Positions 7,268 to 15,276 of a stretch of 21,801 nucleotides of DNA are shown here, in pieces. This DNA comes from a virus. The stretch's first letter is position 1. Every line of letters begins with the position of its first letter. The notes beneath the pieces are model-generated. The model ran no database searches. It was given only the letters and a program-made list of their open reading frames with translations, and had not been told where the DNA came from. The translations under genes and the position numbers were made by a program. The stretch covers positions 1-21,801 of the IMG/VR virus record IMGVR_UViG_3300048903_000341; one strand, written 5' to 3'.

Positions 7268-7866
7268 CAGCCGCCTTCGCAGTCAAATTCGACAGTGATG
7301 TGGCCGCCGCCACCCGGCGGCACCTTGACTATAATGGTCGTGCCGCATCCCTGATGCGCCTCGTGTTCCGGCAAGGCCATCTCGTCAATGGTACAGATTA
7401 CGGGCGAGCTAACGAACTCCGGTTCGTATCGGTCGATTTGCTGGATGCAGGTTCGCGGCCACTTTTTGATCCAGTCCACATCGCCGTTAAATGTTATCGT
7501 CACCTTCGGGGCGTTTTGCCCCGGTATCATTGCAGAACTGAAATTAACCACCGGCCCGGTGATATCCCCCATATCCAACGGACTACCATCCGGGTTCAAC
7601 ATAGCCGGCGGGCAGCATTGCTGCGGGTTGATCCACAGCGCGTTGCCGACATAATAGATAAATGTTGGTATGCCGAACTCTGGGCTGGAATCCCATGACG
7701 GGGTACAGATGATCGGCGTTTCCGGCGGCGGTTCCGCGGGCGGCGGCGGATCTTGTGTCGGGTCGCGCTTGGTATGCAGTTCGACAATGCGATCCAGCAT
7801 GAACGGGATCTGATAAGAGAAGGTCTGCGTCGACACATCGCGGCCCCGCCTTGGCCTGGTAATCAT
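7267..7866 (-). CDS. Hypothetical Cys/Pro-rich late protein, 199 aa
   Basis: The frame is open further upstream, but the ATG at 7866 overlaps the stop of the preceding gene (ATGA) and gives the N-terminus MITRPRRGRDVSTQTFSYQ. Residues about 37-50 form a proline-rich stretch (DPPPPAEPPPETP). Seven cysteines follow across the remaining 150 residues, including an adjacent pair (PQQCCPPAM), a motif shared in style with the CC pairs of the three upstream paralogues. The middle holds predicted beta segments (VTITFNGDVDWIKKWP), and the C-terminus is Gly-rich then acidic (PPGGGGHITVEFDCEGG). No family recognised. Lying between the paralogue array and the fibre, it may be a fibre-attachment or tip component, by position only. 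Confidence 0.7.
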   Translation of the reverse strand: MITRPRRGRDVSTQTFSYQIPFMLDRIVELHTKRDPTQDPPPPAEPPPETPIICTPSWDSSPEFGIPTFIYYVGNALWINPQQCCPPAMLNPDGSPLDMGDITGPVVNFSSAMIPGQNAPKVTITFNGDVDWIKKWPRTCIQQIDRYEPEFVSSPVICTIDEMALPEHEAHQGCGTTIIVKVPPGGGGHITVEFDCEGG

Positions 7867-8321
7867 GGGTCTTCCCACGGCGGCACGGTGTTCGGACTCA
7901 AATGAAAAGTCTGGTGGCACTGATCAACAGTCTTGCCGCCGACGGATTCGATGTCATCCTTAAGGTCGGCGAAAACAGCTGCTACCGCAGACGCGACATA
8001 CGACATCTGCAACCAATCATCGGCGCATTTATCGTCCGTGGCTTTGCGAAAGTTCACCGCAACCGCACGGTCGACGACTATGTAATTTTCCGGCGTATCC
8101 GGGTCGGCGATGCTTACTATATCGCCTTTCCGGTCGAGCTCATGCAGATGCTCGTTGCAGCAATTAACGTTGTTTCCAGTTCTTTTCGGTTCCGGCAAGC
8201 CGGCGACCTTGGCCCCCCAGGTCAGGGTCGCGCGCTCGAAGCCCGACGGCGTCGCAGGTAGGATGACCCGACCGTGCGAGTCGGTGGATTGAAATGGCCT
8301 GACAAAGTATTCAAATGGCAT
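7863..8321 (-). CDS. Tandem paralogue 3 of 3, unknown late protein (152 aa)
   Basis: This is one of three adjacent related genes. The first 38 residues are identical in amino acids to the middle paralogue (MPFEYFVRPFQS ... TLTWGAK). The centre (about 40-95) differs from the middle copy but aligns with the first copy without obvious gaps (VAGLPEP..., then a CC pair at 54-55). The C-terminal conserved block begins KCADDW (Cys99) and continues QMSYVASAV..VFADLKDDIESVGGKTVD to Cys135, a helical segment. The final 17 residues are unique. There is no signal peptide or membrane segment. Function unknown: its position between the hub and the fibre suggests a tail-tip role, and the four conserved cysteines suggest disulfides or a metal site. 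Confidence 0.75.
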   Translation of the reverse strand: MPFEYFVRPFQSTDSHGRVILPATPSGFERATLTWGAKVAGLPEPKRTGNNVNCCNEHLHELDRKGDIVSIADPDTPENYIVVDRAVAVNFRKATDDKCADDWLQMSYVASAVAAVFADLKDDIESVGGKTVDQCHQTFHLSPNTVPPWEDP

Positions 8322-8337
8322 TTTCTTCGCCCCGCGG

Positions 8338-8937
8338 TTACGCTGGTGCCGCCGGCGGTTCCCAGACCAAGCCAGGAGTACCGGCGAGGCTGGGAGGGGG
8401 AAAGGCCGGAACCTTTTGGGGAAACGCTCCAGCTGGATCGCCGGTAAATTCCCAAGCCTCAGTTACGACTGAATTGATCCTCGCCTTGCAATGATCAACA
8501 GTCTTGCCGCCGACGGATTCAATGTCATCCTTAAGGTCGGCAAGAACACTTTCCACCGCAGACGCAACGTAAGACATCTGCGTCCAATCATCGGCGCAGC
8601 TATTCGTGTCGTTCACCTTCGATAAAACGCCGACACTTCGTTTGGTGTCAACGCTAGCGCCCCATTGTCCATGTGGTCGCGGCGGCCCGGCCGTTCCCGG
8701 TCCCCAAATCTGTTGCATAAACTGCCCCGCAAACTGTTTCTCTGCCTTATTCTGCGTCCGCGTGTCCTTGCAGCACCCGGCGCCCTGACCTTCTTTCTTG
8801 AGCTGCACCTGATTCGCCGTTGTCTTAGCGCCCCAGGTCAGGGTCGCGCGTTCGAAGCCCGACGGCGTCGCAGGCAGGATGACCCGGCCGTGCGAGTCGG
8901 TGGATTGAAACGGCCTGACAAAGTATTCAAAGGGCAT
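8338..8937 (-). CDS. Tandem paralogue 2 of 3, unknown late protein (199 aa)
   Basis: The middle copy shares its first 38 residues exactly with its downstream sister; the two DNA segments differ at only seven third-codon positions that I could count, all synonymous. The central region (about 39-110) has no visible similarity to the other two copies apart from the CC pair (55-56). It is Gly/Pro/Gln-rich (QIWGPGTAGPPRPHGQWGA). The conserved helical block resumes at SCADDW (Cys114) and ends at Cys150. A unique 49-residue Pro/Ala-rich tail follows. Function is unknown; see the sister entries for context. Confidence 0.75.
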   Translation of the reverse strand: MPFEYFVRPFQSTDSHGRVILPATPSGFERATLTWGAKTTANQVQLKKEGQGAGCCKDTRTQNKAEKQFAGQFMQQIWGPGTAGPPRPHGQWGASVDTKRSVGVLSKVNDTNSCADDWTQMSYVASAVESVLADLKDDIESVGGKTVDHCKARINSVVTEAWEFTGDPAGAFPQKVPAFPPPSLAGTPGLVWEPPAAPA

Positions 8938-8946
8938 TCATTAGCT

Positions 8947-9390
8947 CTATGTTGTGTTGAGGTGAAGCGTGGTAAAACACGGATCGGTACTCTCGGCATC
9001 GGCCCCGCCGACGGATTCAATGTCAGCCTTAAGATCGGCGAAAACACTTTCCACCGCGGATGCGACATACGACATCTGCGTCCAATCGGAGGCACATTTA
9101 TCTTCCGTTTTCTTTTTAAGTTTAACTTCGGTGGCTCGATGTTCCAGAATGAACAGCCCAGGAGATTCCTTCGACACAATCTTGTGTACTTCGCCGACCC
9201 GTTGATGTTCGGCCAACTGTTCATGGCAACAGGTGACTTCGGTTCCGGATATTTCCGGTTCCGGCAAGCCGGCGACCTTAGCGCCCCAGGTCAGGGTCGC
9301 CCGCTCGAAGCCCGACGGCGTTGCAGGTAGAATGACCCGACCATGACTATCCCTCGACTCAAAAGGGCGGACGGCATATTCAAACGGCAT
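8947..9390 (-). CDS. Tandem paralogue 1 of 3, unknown late protein (147 aa)
   Basis: This is the first transcribed copy. Its start lies inside the end of the 911-aa hub gene (11-nt overlap). The N-terminus MPFEYAVRPFESRDSHGRVI differs from the other copies at only a few residues. The centre aligns with paralogue 3 (VAGLPEP, CC at 54-55), and the C-terminal block has Cys99, the QMSYVASAVESVFADLK helix and a final Cys138 after a slightly longer linker. It lacks the extended tails of the others. Direct overlap with the hub gene argues that this copy is ancestral in place and that the others arose downstream by duplication; that order is an inference. Confidence 0.75.
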   Translation of the reverse strand: MPFEYAVRPFESRDSHGRVILPATPSGFERATLTWGAKVAGLPEPEISGTEVTCCHEQLAEHQRVGEVHKIVSKESPGLFILEHRATEVKLKKKTEDKCASDWTQMSYVASAVESVFADLKADIESVGGADAESTDPCFTTLHLNTT

Positions 9391-12115
9391 GGCGTCGGCC
9401 CGACGAGGCTGCGAGGTCGATCGTCTTCGGCAACCAGAGCTGAGAGACGGCGGGAAAGAACGTCGTGTGAAATGAGTTTCCGGTTAGCGGCTTAAGGTCA
9501 AGAGTAACTGCCGTCGTCGCGGTTTTCATCGCGCTGATCGGGTCGCTCGCAGTCGGCGCCACCAGGCGTTGATAAGACGACAGCTTATCGAACTGAGAGG
9601 TCAACCCATTAACCACGACGCATTCATTGACCGCACGATCCACGGTCATGTTGGTGAGGTCGAGGTTGTCGTCGTCGATCACAAAATTGTCCAACGACTC
9701 ATAGGCCAGTTCCTCATCCAGCAGCATCTTTTGACCACCGACGATGACCTGATAGCCGGGATCGACGTAATCTAACTCGACATAAGAGAGGACGCCCTCA
9801 GCGGCGCTCGACAGATCGTCGTTGCCGATCGAGCACCCGATGGTGAACTCGCCGGCCATCGTTTCGCCGGCGGTGAGTTTGTAGCTCTTGACTTTGCCTG
9901 TTGCAGCGCCGCCGGGCAGCCGCCGGTCAAGGTAGATGACGCTGTGGCGCAGCGTAATGCCGAGCGCAGTGTACCAATCGACGCCAAAGGTGATATCGAC
10001 CGAGCGCGCCCGCGCCCGCATCTTCGCCCGCGCCGCCAATAGCAGATATTCAAAAGACGCGGCCCCGCGGTCGGTTTGAAAATATGACCGGCGAGAGATG
10101 CTGCCGAGCGGCACCTCGCCACCGGGATCGATGCCCTTGTCGACATATTCGGAACTATAGGACATATCTTCGCGATCGCTGTCGGCGGTGTCAGACAGCT
10201 CTCTCTGAACGTTGGCGGTCAAAACCGCCGTAACGGTTTCGGTGCGCGGCCGATCTGCTTTCCAGTCCAGCACCATTTGGATTTTGTAGATGTTGATCGG
10301 AAAGCGCGCGGTGTATTGACCGTAAGGCTCGGTAATCACGGCCACATTTGCCTGATCGCTGGTCATGCCCGTCGTGTCGGCGGTTGATTGGCCGCCATAT
10401 TTTACGTTGTAGGTTTGCGCTTGCATCCACCCGTTCGGCTGCAGCGCATCGATGCAATAGCACAGCGGCTGCCCCGCACCGTCGTTCCCGGTGGAGAGCG
10501 ACCAACCGCCGCCGATGCTGGTGCCCGGTTTCGGCCAATCGGTACGCAGCCCGTCGCCGCAGATGCAGGTAATGAGCCCGCCGCCCTTGGCGGGCGACTT
10601 ACCGCGCGCCGGATCTCTAGGCGGAACATACTTGCCGAATGCGGTTTTGTACGGGCTCCCGCCGGCGGCAAACGCATCGATAAGCGTCTGAGTAATGTCG
10701 ATTGCGCCTTCGCCCTGTTGGTTCCAGCTTACCGTGCCGGATAGAGTGATCGCGGTGAGCGGCGTCGACCCGTAAGAAAGACTGAAGCTATCGTAGAACG
10801 CGGCGTCTTCGCCGACGCTGATAACGCCGGCTTCACCCTGCAGGATGTCGCTTGCTGTCAATACGAGGCTGACGCGGTCGATGTGCCAGAGCGACGAATA
10901 CGTCTCAAGCACGGTGTCGGGATTGACGTTCGCGGCGAGCCAGATCGGATCGTAATACGGCAGCACGCTCATGTCCGAGACGAGCGCGTCCTTCTGTGCG
11001 TTGAAGTCGTCGGGCCTGGCCAGAAATTGCAGCTGAACTGTCTCGCCGACCGATAGCGTTGGGACGCCGATCAGCCGGCCATTGAATAACGGGACAAGGT
11101 CGGGCGCGCCGCCGCCTTCCGGTGTCCATGCCTGATCCCATGACAACCAGGCCCAGAGGTTTCTGCCAAATGCCAGCAACCCGATATTGGGATTGCGGAT
11201 CTCGATGGTCAGCGTCGCGAAGCCGCCCTCTTCCTGGCTGATCTCCAGGGCGACGATCTGTTCGTCTTCCCGGTTATGGACGGCAGGATCGAAATCGGCG
11301 TTCGGGGTTCGCGGCCCGGTAATCGTCAGGATGGCGTTGATGCTGGTAGAGCTGGCCGGAAGATCGAGAGTGATCGTCGTGGCGCTGCTGTCGGCGAGAA
11401 AGGTCGTGCCGACTTGAATGCCATTGCCGGCGATGTTGTACCGCAACCCCGCGGTCAACCCCGCCAACGCGCCAGCAGGAATGCTCGTCACGCTGTACCA
11501 ATCGGCCGTCGGCATCCCGGTGATGCGGATCGCGTAAGTCCCGGTCGACGTCGCCCATACCGGCTGCATCCCGCCGGGCACCAAGATGTACATGGCAAAC
11601 ACGCCGCCGCCGCTGTAGGAGACCCAGGCGGTGCTGACAAAGACCGTCTCCGTATCGCTCGCCGGCGATGCCGTCTCTCCGATGCTGGTGCCAGACACGC
11701 AGTACAATCCCGGCAGCAACCCGATGTCGTCGACCAAGGTGATGAAGTGCGATCCTTGGGTCATCGCCGCAGCGGTAGACCCGATCAATATCGACTTGGT
11801 CGCCACAAACGTCGCGTTGTTAAGCGTGCCGCTTGCCGCATCGCTGAGGTTGATCGAGCCTTCTTCCGTCAGGATCGAAACGTCGTAAATGAAGAACGTG
11901 CCATCCGCTAATCCGGGACCGGCGATCGTATACAAGGCGCCGGCTTCCAAGCCGCTGCTGCTGGCTATGTTGCGCAGAGACGCGATTCCTGCCTCGGTAT
12001 CGCCGACCAGGGTTATGGTTTCGACCAGGCCGCCGTGCGTGTTGCCGTTGACGACGAGCGTCTGCTGCTCGGTGATGGTGCCGCCAGCCCAGGCAAACTT
12101 GAAGGGGCCCGGCAT
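9380..12115 (-). CDS. Tail hub/tip (baseplate-like) protein with N-terminal insertion, 911 aa
   Basis: The core from about residue 273 (DFDPAVHNREDEQIVALEIS) continues with EEGGFATLTIEIRNPNIGLL, then GRLIGVPTLSVGETVQLQFL and ARPDDFNAQKDALVSDMSVL. It matches, from memory, a family of large structural proteins in rhizobial prophages. The early strands (short sequence, 'E..F..L...I.NP', then 'FNGRL.GVP') resemble hub proteins of the gpD/gp27 type. In relatives I recall, the opening 'FKFAW' strand is followed closely by the HxxEDE segment; here about 260 residues of beta-rich, Thr/Ser/Gly-rich sequence intervene. The remainder (to residue 911) is long and includes a YVDKGIDPGGEVPLGSISRR segment. 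It starts at an ATG overlapping the upstream stop (TGATG). Specific function as hub is inferred. Confidence 0.7.
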   Translation of the reverse strand: MPGPFKFAWAGGTITEQQTLVVNGNTHGGLVETITLVGDTEAGIASLRNIASSSGLEAGALYTIAGPGLADGTFFIYDVSILTEEGSINLSDAASGTLNNATFVATKSILIGSTAAAMTQGSHFITLVDDIGLLPGLYCVSGTSIGETASPASDTETVFVSTAWVSYSGGGVFAMYILVPGGMQPVWATSTGTYAIRITGMPTADWYSVTSIPAGALAGLTAGLRYNIAGNGIQVGTTFLADSSATTITLDLPASSTSINAILTITGPRTPNADFDPAVHNREDEQIVALEISQEEGGFATLTIEIRNPNIGLLAFGRNLWAWLSWDQAWTPEGGGAPDLVPLFNGRLIGVPTLSVGETVQLQFLARPDDFNAQKDALVSDMSVLPYYDPIWLAANVNPDTVLETYSSLWHIDRVSLVLTASDILQGEAGVISVGEDAAFYDSFSLSYGSTPLTAITLSGTVSWNQQGEGAIDITQTLIDAFAAGGSPYKTAFGKYVPPRDPARGKSPAKGGGLITCICGDGLRTDWPKPGTSIGGGWSLSTGNDGAGQPLCYCIDALQPNGWMQAQTYNVKYGGQSTADTTGMTSDQANVAVITEPYGQYTARFPINIYKIQMVLDWKADRPRTETVTAVLTANVQRELSDTADSDREDMSYSSEYVDKGIDPGGEVPLGSISRRSYFQTDRGAASFEYLLLAARAKMRARARSVDITFGVDWYTALGITLRHSVIYLDRRLPGGAATGKVKSYKLTAGETMAGEFTIGCSIGNDDLSSAAEGVLSYVELDYVDPGYQVIVGGQKMLLDEELAYESLDNFVIDDDNLDLTNMTVDRAVNECVVVNGLTSQFDKLSSYQRLVAPTASDPISAMKTATTAVTLDLKPLTGNSFHTTFFPAVSQLWLPKTIDLAASSGRRHAV

Positions 12116-12249
12116 CAGCCCTGCTTTGCCGGCGGCGCCTTAGCGGGTTGCCGCGGCGGCGGGACTACTCTGCCCTTCAGCCGAGCGAGCACCCGCTGCT
12201 TCAGCCGCCGCATCCCGGCACGGCGCGCCGCACACCCACCGCAGGCCAT
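12115..12249 (-). CDS. 44-aa basic CxxC peptide
   Basis: This 44-residue ORF occupies the otherwise empty 130 bases between two tail genes. It opens MACGGCAARRAGMRRLKQRV, with a single CxxC pair, then a basic helix and a Pro/Lys/Ala-rich end (VVPPPRQPAKAPPAKQG). A perfect GGAGG lies seven bases before the ATG, inside the end of the upstream gene. Both its start and its stop overlap the flanking genes in TGATG junctions, which strongly suggests real, coupled translation. One CxxC cannot complete a zinc site alone, so dimerisation or partner cysteines would be needed. No family recognised; small CxxC proteins at this position recur in rhizobial prophages as far as I recall. Confidence 0.65.
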   Translation of the reverse strand: MACGGCAARRAGMRRLKQRVLARLKGRVVPPPRQPAKAPPAKQG

Positions 12250-12710
12250 CAGATTTCCTCCAGCGTCAGCGACCAGCCAACATCGGCCTCCCACTCGCTG
12301 CGCTCGATCTGGAGCTCGACGACGCGCATGGAAAGCTGCGGGCGGTAATAAGTGTAATCGCCCTCGACCCGCTCGCTGCCGGTCACCGGAGAGCGCCCCG
12401 GCGTGCCGCCCGCCGTCAGGTACGCAAGCTCGACATGGCAATCGACCAGCACCTCCATACCCACCCACACGCCATCGAGCGCGGGCGGCGCCTGGTCCGA
12501 GCCGGCAACCTCGAGCTGATACTTGCGCATCTGCGGCGCCGAGATGTCGACGAGCGTGCCGTTGACGGTGCGGCGCAGCTTGTCCGCGCCGCGGGCGGCA
12601 TCGATCGGCGACAACGTGCCGTTGAGGCCGCGGGCTGAATAGGGCGCAACGCCGGGCGCTGTGTCAGACGGGAAATGAATATCGAAGTCGGTATTCGAGG
12701 CTCCGATCAT
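12249..12710 (-). CDS. Hypothetical tail protein, 153 aa
   Basis: The ATG overlaps the stop of the tape-measure gene (ATGA). The product is 153 residues, soluble and beta-rich: FDIHFPSDTAPGVAPYSARG, then an NGTLVDISAPQMRKYQLEV segment, a VWVGMEVLVDCHVELAYLTA strand pair, and a C-terminal WEADVGWSLTLEEI. The repeated 'L.G.L..I......RK..LEV.G.D..PPA.....G..V.V.C' pattern suits a small minor-tail or tip protein that packs beside the hub. It lies directly between tape measure and hub, where siphoviruses encode distal tail and tip components. A distal-tail assignment is possible but I cannot confirm it from sequence. Confidence 0.65.
   Translation of the reverse strand: MIGASNTDFDIHFPSDTAPGVAPYSARGLNGTLSPIDAARGADKLRRTVNGTLVDISAPQMRKYQLEVAGSDQAPPALDGVWVGMEVLVDCHVELAYLTAGGTPGRSPVTGSERVEGDYTYYRPQLSMRVVELQIERSEWEADVGWSLTLEEI
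12257..12261 (-). promoter_or_regulatory. Shine-Dalgarno of the 44-aa CxxC gene
   Basis: On the minus strand a GGAGG sits seven bases before the ATG at 12249, within the last codons of the preceding gene. It is the best evidence that this very short ORF is expressed. Confidence 0.65.
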
Positions 12711-14461
12711 CGGCCGGGCGTGCCACCGTACCAGCTAGGCTTGATGCCGGTGGCGCGGATCTTGTGCCGGTGCGCCTCGATGACGAGCGCCGAGACGACA
12801 TCACCGCTGCCTGACAGCGCGAAGCTATGGCCGCCGAGATGTAGATGCACGGGCGTTCCACCGCCGGCGGTGACCAGCCCGCCATCGGCAAAGCGCCCAG
12901 GGTTGCGTGCCACCAGCGGCGCCGACAAGCCGCCGACCGCCGCGTTCATCGATGCGAGCAGCCCGGCGCCCCAATGCTGCACCGCTGCGGCGCGCATGAC
13001 AAATTCGCCGGCCGATAGCCGCGCCACGATGCTGTCGCTGGTGCCGCTGCCGGGGCCATGCACCATGCCGCCCGCAGCGAATCCAGGCACCGGCACCGCA
13101 GACAGGATGCTTCCGGCGGCGGCCGCGATGCCGGACAACTGTTGCCCCGCCCAGGAGGCAAGGTTGCTAAGGCCGTCCATCATCCCTTTGATCAGGTCGC
13201 CCCACCATTTACCGATGCCGTTGAGGCTCGTGATGGCGGCGTTCGAAAAGTCGGTCCAAAGCTGCGACCAGTTCGCCGCCACGAAAAGCTGGCTCATGTC
13301 GCCGATAAACGATGCCCACGCGCTCTGCATCGTCGGCATAAAAGAGTTGCTGAAGAAGGCGGAAAAGTCCGCGCTCCACTTCGGGAGCGTGTCGGTGATG
13401 AACCTGTTCTCGGCCTCGGTCACCGCCGCATCGAGCCCGATGTACCAGTTGGTGATCCCGGCGGTGAGTTCGAGGAACATCTGGTTGCGCGCGGCTATTG
13501 CCGCGGTGCGCCGCGTGGCGGCATCCAGCGCCGGGTCGGTGGCGCCGCGCGCCGAGGTTTCCAGTTCCGCTATCTGCTTATTAAGGTCGGCGAGCAGCTT
13601 CGGCGCGACGATCAGCGCCGCTCCCGCCGGCACCCCTGCAAACAAGACCTTGGATAGTTCATTCAGCTTTTGCGATGTCGGGTCCAGGGTTTTTGCAAAG
13701 TTCAAGAAACCTTGAAGCTGAAGCTGAAGCGCCTTTTTGCTCTCAAGCGAATTGTCCTTCATCCGCGACAGATCGACTTGGATGACGTCCAGCGGCTTGG
13801 ACAGATCCTGCACGATCGGCACGCCGCCCCGGAACACCTTCACGGTGTTGTTGACGGCGCCGCTGAGCGTCACAAAATGGCCCGCCGTCTCCTTGGCGTC
13901 CTCGCCCATCCCACGCAAGACCTTGACGCCGTCGAAGGTGCTTAGTGCCTTTGTTTCCGTCCGCACCTTCTGAAGTTGCGCGGTCATCCCGGCGATCATC
14001 CGCTCGCCGACATCGGTGCCCTGCCCCGCCGCGGCGGAAATTTCGCCGGCCGCCTGCACCACCAGCGGGCGTTGTCCCAACTCCCGCGCCTGCTGCTGAA
14101 TCTTCGTCAACCGCTCGGTCACGTCGCCAAGGCTGTTGGCGATACCGCTGACGACTTTCGCGAGGCCGACGCCGATGACGCCGCCGGCCACACCGCCCAA
14201 GGCCGAGCCCAACAGCCCGCCGATCGATTCGAGCCCGCGGCCCATGTCGCCGAAATTCTTGAGCAACTGCCCGGTCGCCCGGCGCATGCCGGTGGCTTCT
14301 CTGGTGAAGCTCCGCAGGCTTTGGGTGGCGGACTTCGAGCCTCGGTCGACCTGGGTGAAGGCTTGCTCGCCGGCCGAGCCCACTTCCTTGAAGGCGGCGA
14401 CGACCTCCTCCTTGCCGTCAACCGCGATCTGCTGCCGGATGCCGCCGCCGCCGCGCGCCAT
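12707..14461 (-). CDS. Phage tail tape measure protein (short), 584 aa
   Basis: Tape-measure proteins set tail length and pass through the tube during DNA injection. The N-terminal 80 residues are helical and charged (GGGIRQQIAVDGKEEVVAAF, then EVGSAGEQAFTQVDRGSKSA, LRSFTREATGMRRATGQLLK). A glycine/alanine-rich hydrophobic segment follows at about residues 79-112 (GGLLGSALGGVAGGVIGVGL). A long helical body then leads to a second hydrophobic region (SWAGQQLSGIAAAAGSILSA) and the characteristic C-terminal tape-measure signature FAAGGMVHGPGSGTSDSIVA followed by RLSAGEFVMRAAAV. At 584 residues it is short for a siphovirus, which predicts a short tail. It starts one base after the upstream TAG and ends in an ATGA junction. 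Confidence 0.88.
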   Translation of the reverse strand: MARGGGGIRQQIAVDGKEEVVAAFKEVGSAGEQAFTQVDRGSKSATQSLRSFTREATGMRRATGQLLKNFGDMGRGLESIGGLLGSALGGVAGGVIGVGLAKVVSGIANSLGDVTERLTKIQQQARELGQRPLVVQAAGEISAAAGQGTDVGERMIAGMTAQLQKVRTETKALSTFDGVKVLRGMGEDAKETAGHFVTLSGAVNNTVKVFRGGVPIVQDLSKPLDVIQVDLSRMKDNSLESKKALQLQLQGFLNFAKTLDPTSQKLNELSKVLFAGVPAGAALIVAPKLLADLNKQIAELETSARGATDPALDAATRRTAAIAARNQMFLELTAGITNWYIGLDAAVTEAENRFITDTLPKWSADFSAFFSNSFMPTMQSAWASFIGDMSQLFVAANWSQLWTDFSNAAITSLNGIGKWWGDLIKGMMDGLSNLASWAGQQLSGIAAAAGSILSAVPVPGFAAGGMVHGPGSGTSDSIVARLSAGEFVMRAAAVQHWGAGLLASMNAAVGGLSAPLVARNPGRFADGGLVTAGGGTPVHLHLGGHSFALSGSGDVVSALVIEAHRHKIRATGIKPSWYGGTPGR

Positions 14462-15100
14462 CTAAGCTGCCTCGCTCATGCGCTGACGGAAGAACCGCGG
14501 CAGCGCCTCGGCGGCCTCACGGTAGACGCGGTCGACATCGAGCCGGTCGGGAATAAGGGCCGCCCGGATACCGACAAAGATCGGCACGCTTTCGGTGTGC
14601 CGGCCCGCGCTCCTGCGGCGGGCGCCGGTCTTGAGCGACGCCACGCTGGCCCGGCCGGTGGGTTTGCGCGCGGCGTCGCCCGCCAGGAGCGGCGGCTTGC
14701 CCGGCCGGTTGATGCTGTGCAAGGGCCCGATCTGCTGCACATAGGCGCTCGGCGTGATGCGCTTCCTGGCGAGCCGCGGCGCGGTCGGCAGCGGCACCCA
14801 CAAGAGGTTCTTCTTTGGCCGGATCTGGCCGCCGCGCTCAAAGATGTTGGCGTAGCCGATGCGGATATATCCGCGCATCGTCGGCTCGAGGCTGTAGCCG
14901 ACCCGCGGCTTGGCGCGTGCAAAGAATGCCTTCTGCCAGCGGCGCGAAAGCCCGCCGCGGGCGATCTCGGCGCGGGCGTTCGTCTCGACCAGCTTTGCGG
15001 TATCTCGCATCGCCTTGGTCAGCGCGCGCGCCATCCGGTCCTGTGCCGTCTGCGCGCCCCGCTTCAACTGATCGAGGCCGCTCTGGTACCGGACGTTCAT
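14462..15100 (-). CDS. DUF6441-like minor structural protein, 212 aa
   Basis: The 212-residue product is basic and helical at its N-terminus (LDQLKRGAQTAQDRMARALT, then KAMRDTAKLVETNARAEI). A centre follows with SRRWQKAFFARAKPR, a YANIFERGGQIRPKKNLLWV block and a PLPTAPRLARKRITPSAYVQ stretch. The 'ANIFE.G..I..K....LW.PL' block is typical of DUF6441, found between tail chaperones and tape measures in alphaproteobacterial prophages. By position it is a minor tail component. Its ATG overlaps the stop of the upstream chaperone extension (ATGA) and its TAG directly abuts the tape-measure start. Confidence 0.75.
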   Translation of the reverse strand: MNVRYQSGLDQLKRGAQTAQDRMARALTKAMRDTAKLVETNARAEIARGGLSRRWQKAFFARAKPRVGYSLEPTMRGYIRIGYANIFERGGQIRPKKNLLWVPLPTAPRLARKRITPSAYVQQIGPLHSINRPGKPPLLAGDAARKPTGRASVASLKTGARRRSAGRHTESVPIFVGIRAALIPDRLDVDRVYREAAEALPRFFRQRMSEAA

Positions 15101-15276
15101 TCTTCGCGCACCGCTTTCGCCAAGGCTTTCGGGTCGCCGCGGGCGGCCAGCGCGTTGTCATGCAGCAGGAGCCGCCGCTCGGCCTGCCGCCGCTTGTTCG
15201 CGATAACAAGGAAATTGCGGATCTGCCGCGGCGTGTAGCGCCACACCTCGGCCGGCGGGTGTCCCCAGGCGATCAA
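15097..15276 (-). CDS. Tail assembly chaperone C-terminal (GT-type extension) frame
   Basis: This frame has no ATG. If translated alone it would start at a TTG at 15276 that overlaps the stop of the upstream chaperone gene (TTGA), giving 59 residues: IAWGHPPAEVWRYTPRQIRN, then FLVIANKRRQAERRLLLHDN and ALAARGDPKALAKAVREE. This is the compact helical tail-chaperone type that in lambda is gene T, made only as a -1 fusion (gpGT). The frame is open upstream to about 15430, through the overlap with the chaperone gene, and the codons just before the TTG (GLGYEIAEGIEQ) look protein-like. I favour expression by frameshift from the heptamer at 15363-15369; independent TTG initiation is the alternative. 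Stop overlaps the next ATG (ATGA). Confidence 0.65.
   Translation of the reverse strand: MIAWGHPPAEVWRYTPRQIRNFLVIANKRRQAERRLLLHDNALAARGDPKALAKAVREE

Larger units (their letters stand above)
7863..9390 (-). repeat. Tandem three-gene paralogue array
   Basis: Three genes in direct repeat share a ~114-nt 5' block and a ~110-nt 3' block, while the ~170-220 nt between them differ. The 5' blocks lie at about 9390-9277, 8937-8824 and 8321-8208. Blocks 2 and 3 are nearly identical at DNA level. Confidence 0.8.

Noticed and set aside
7863-9390. Diversity-generating retroelement for the three paralogues
   Set aside because: No reverse transcriptase, template repeat or adenine-biased substitution pattern is visible in the window.
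13976-15238. A 420-codon plus-strand open frame opposite the tape measure and DUF6441-like genes
   Set aside because: It crosses two well-supported opposite-strand genes and has shadow-type composition.
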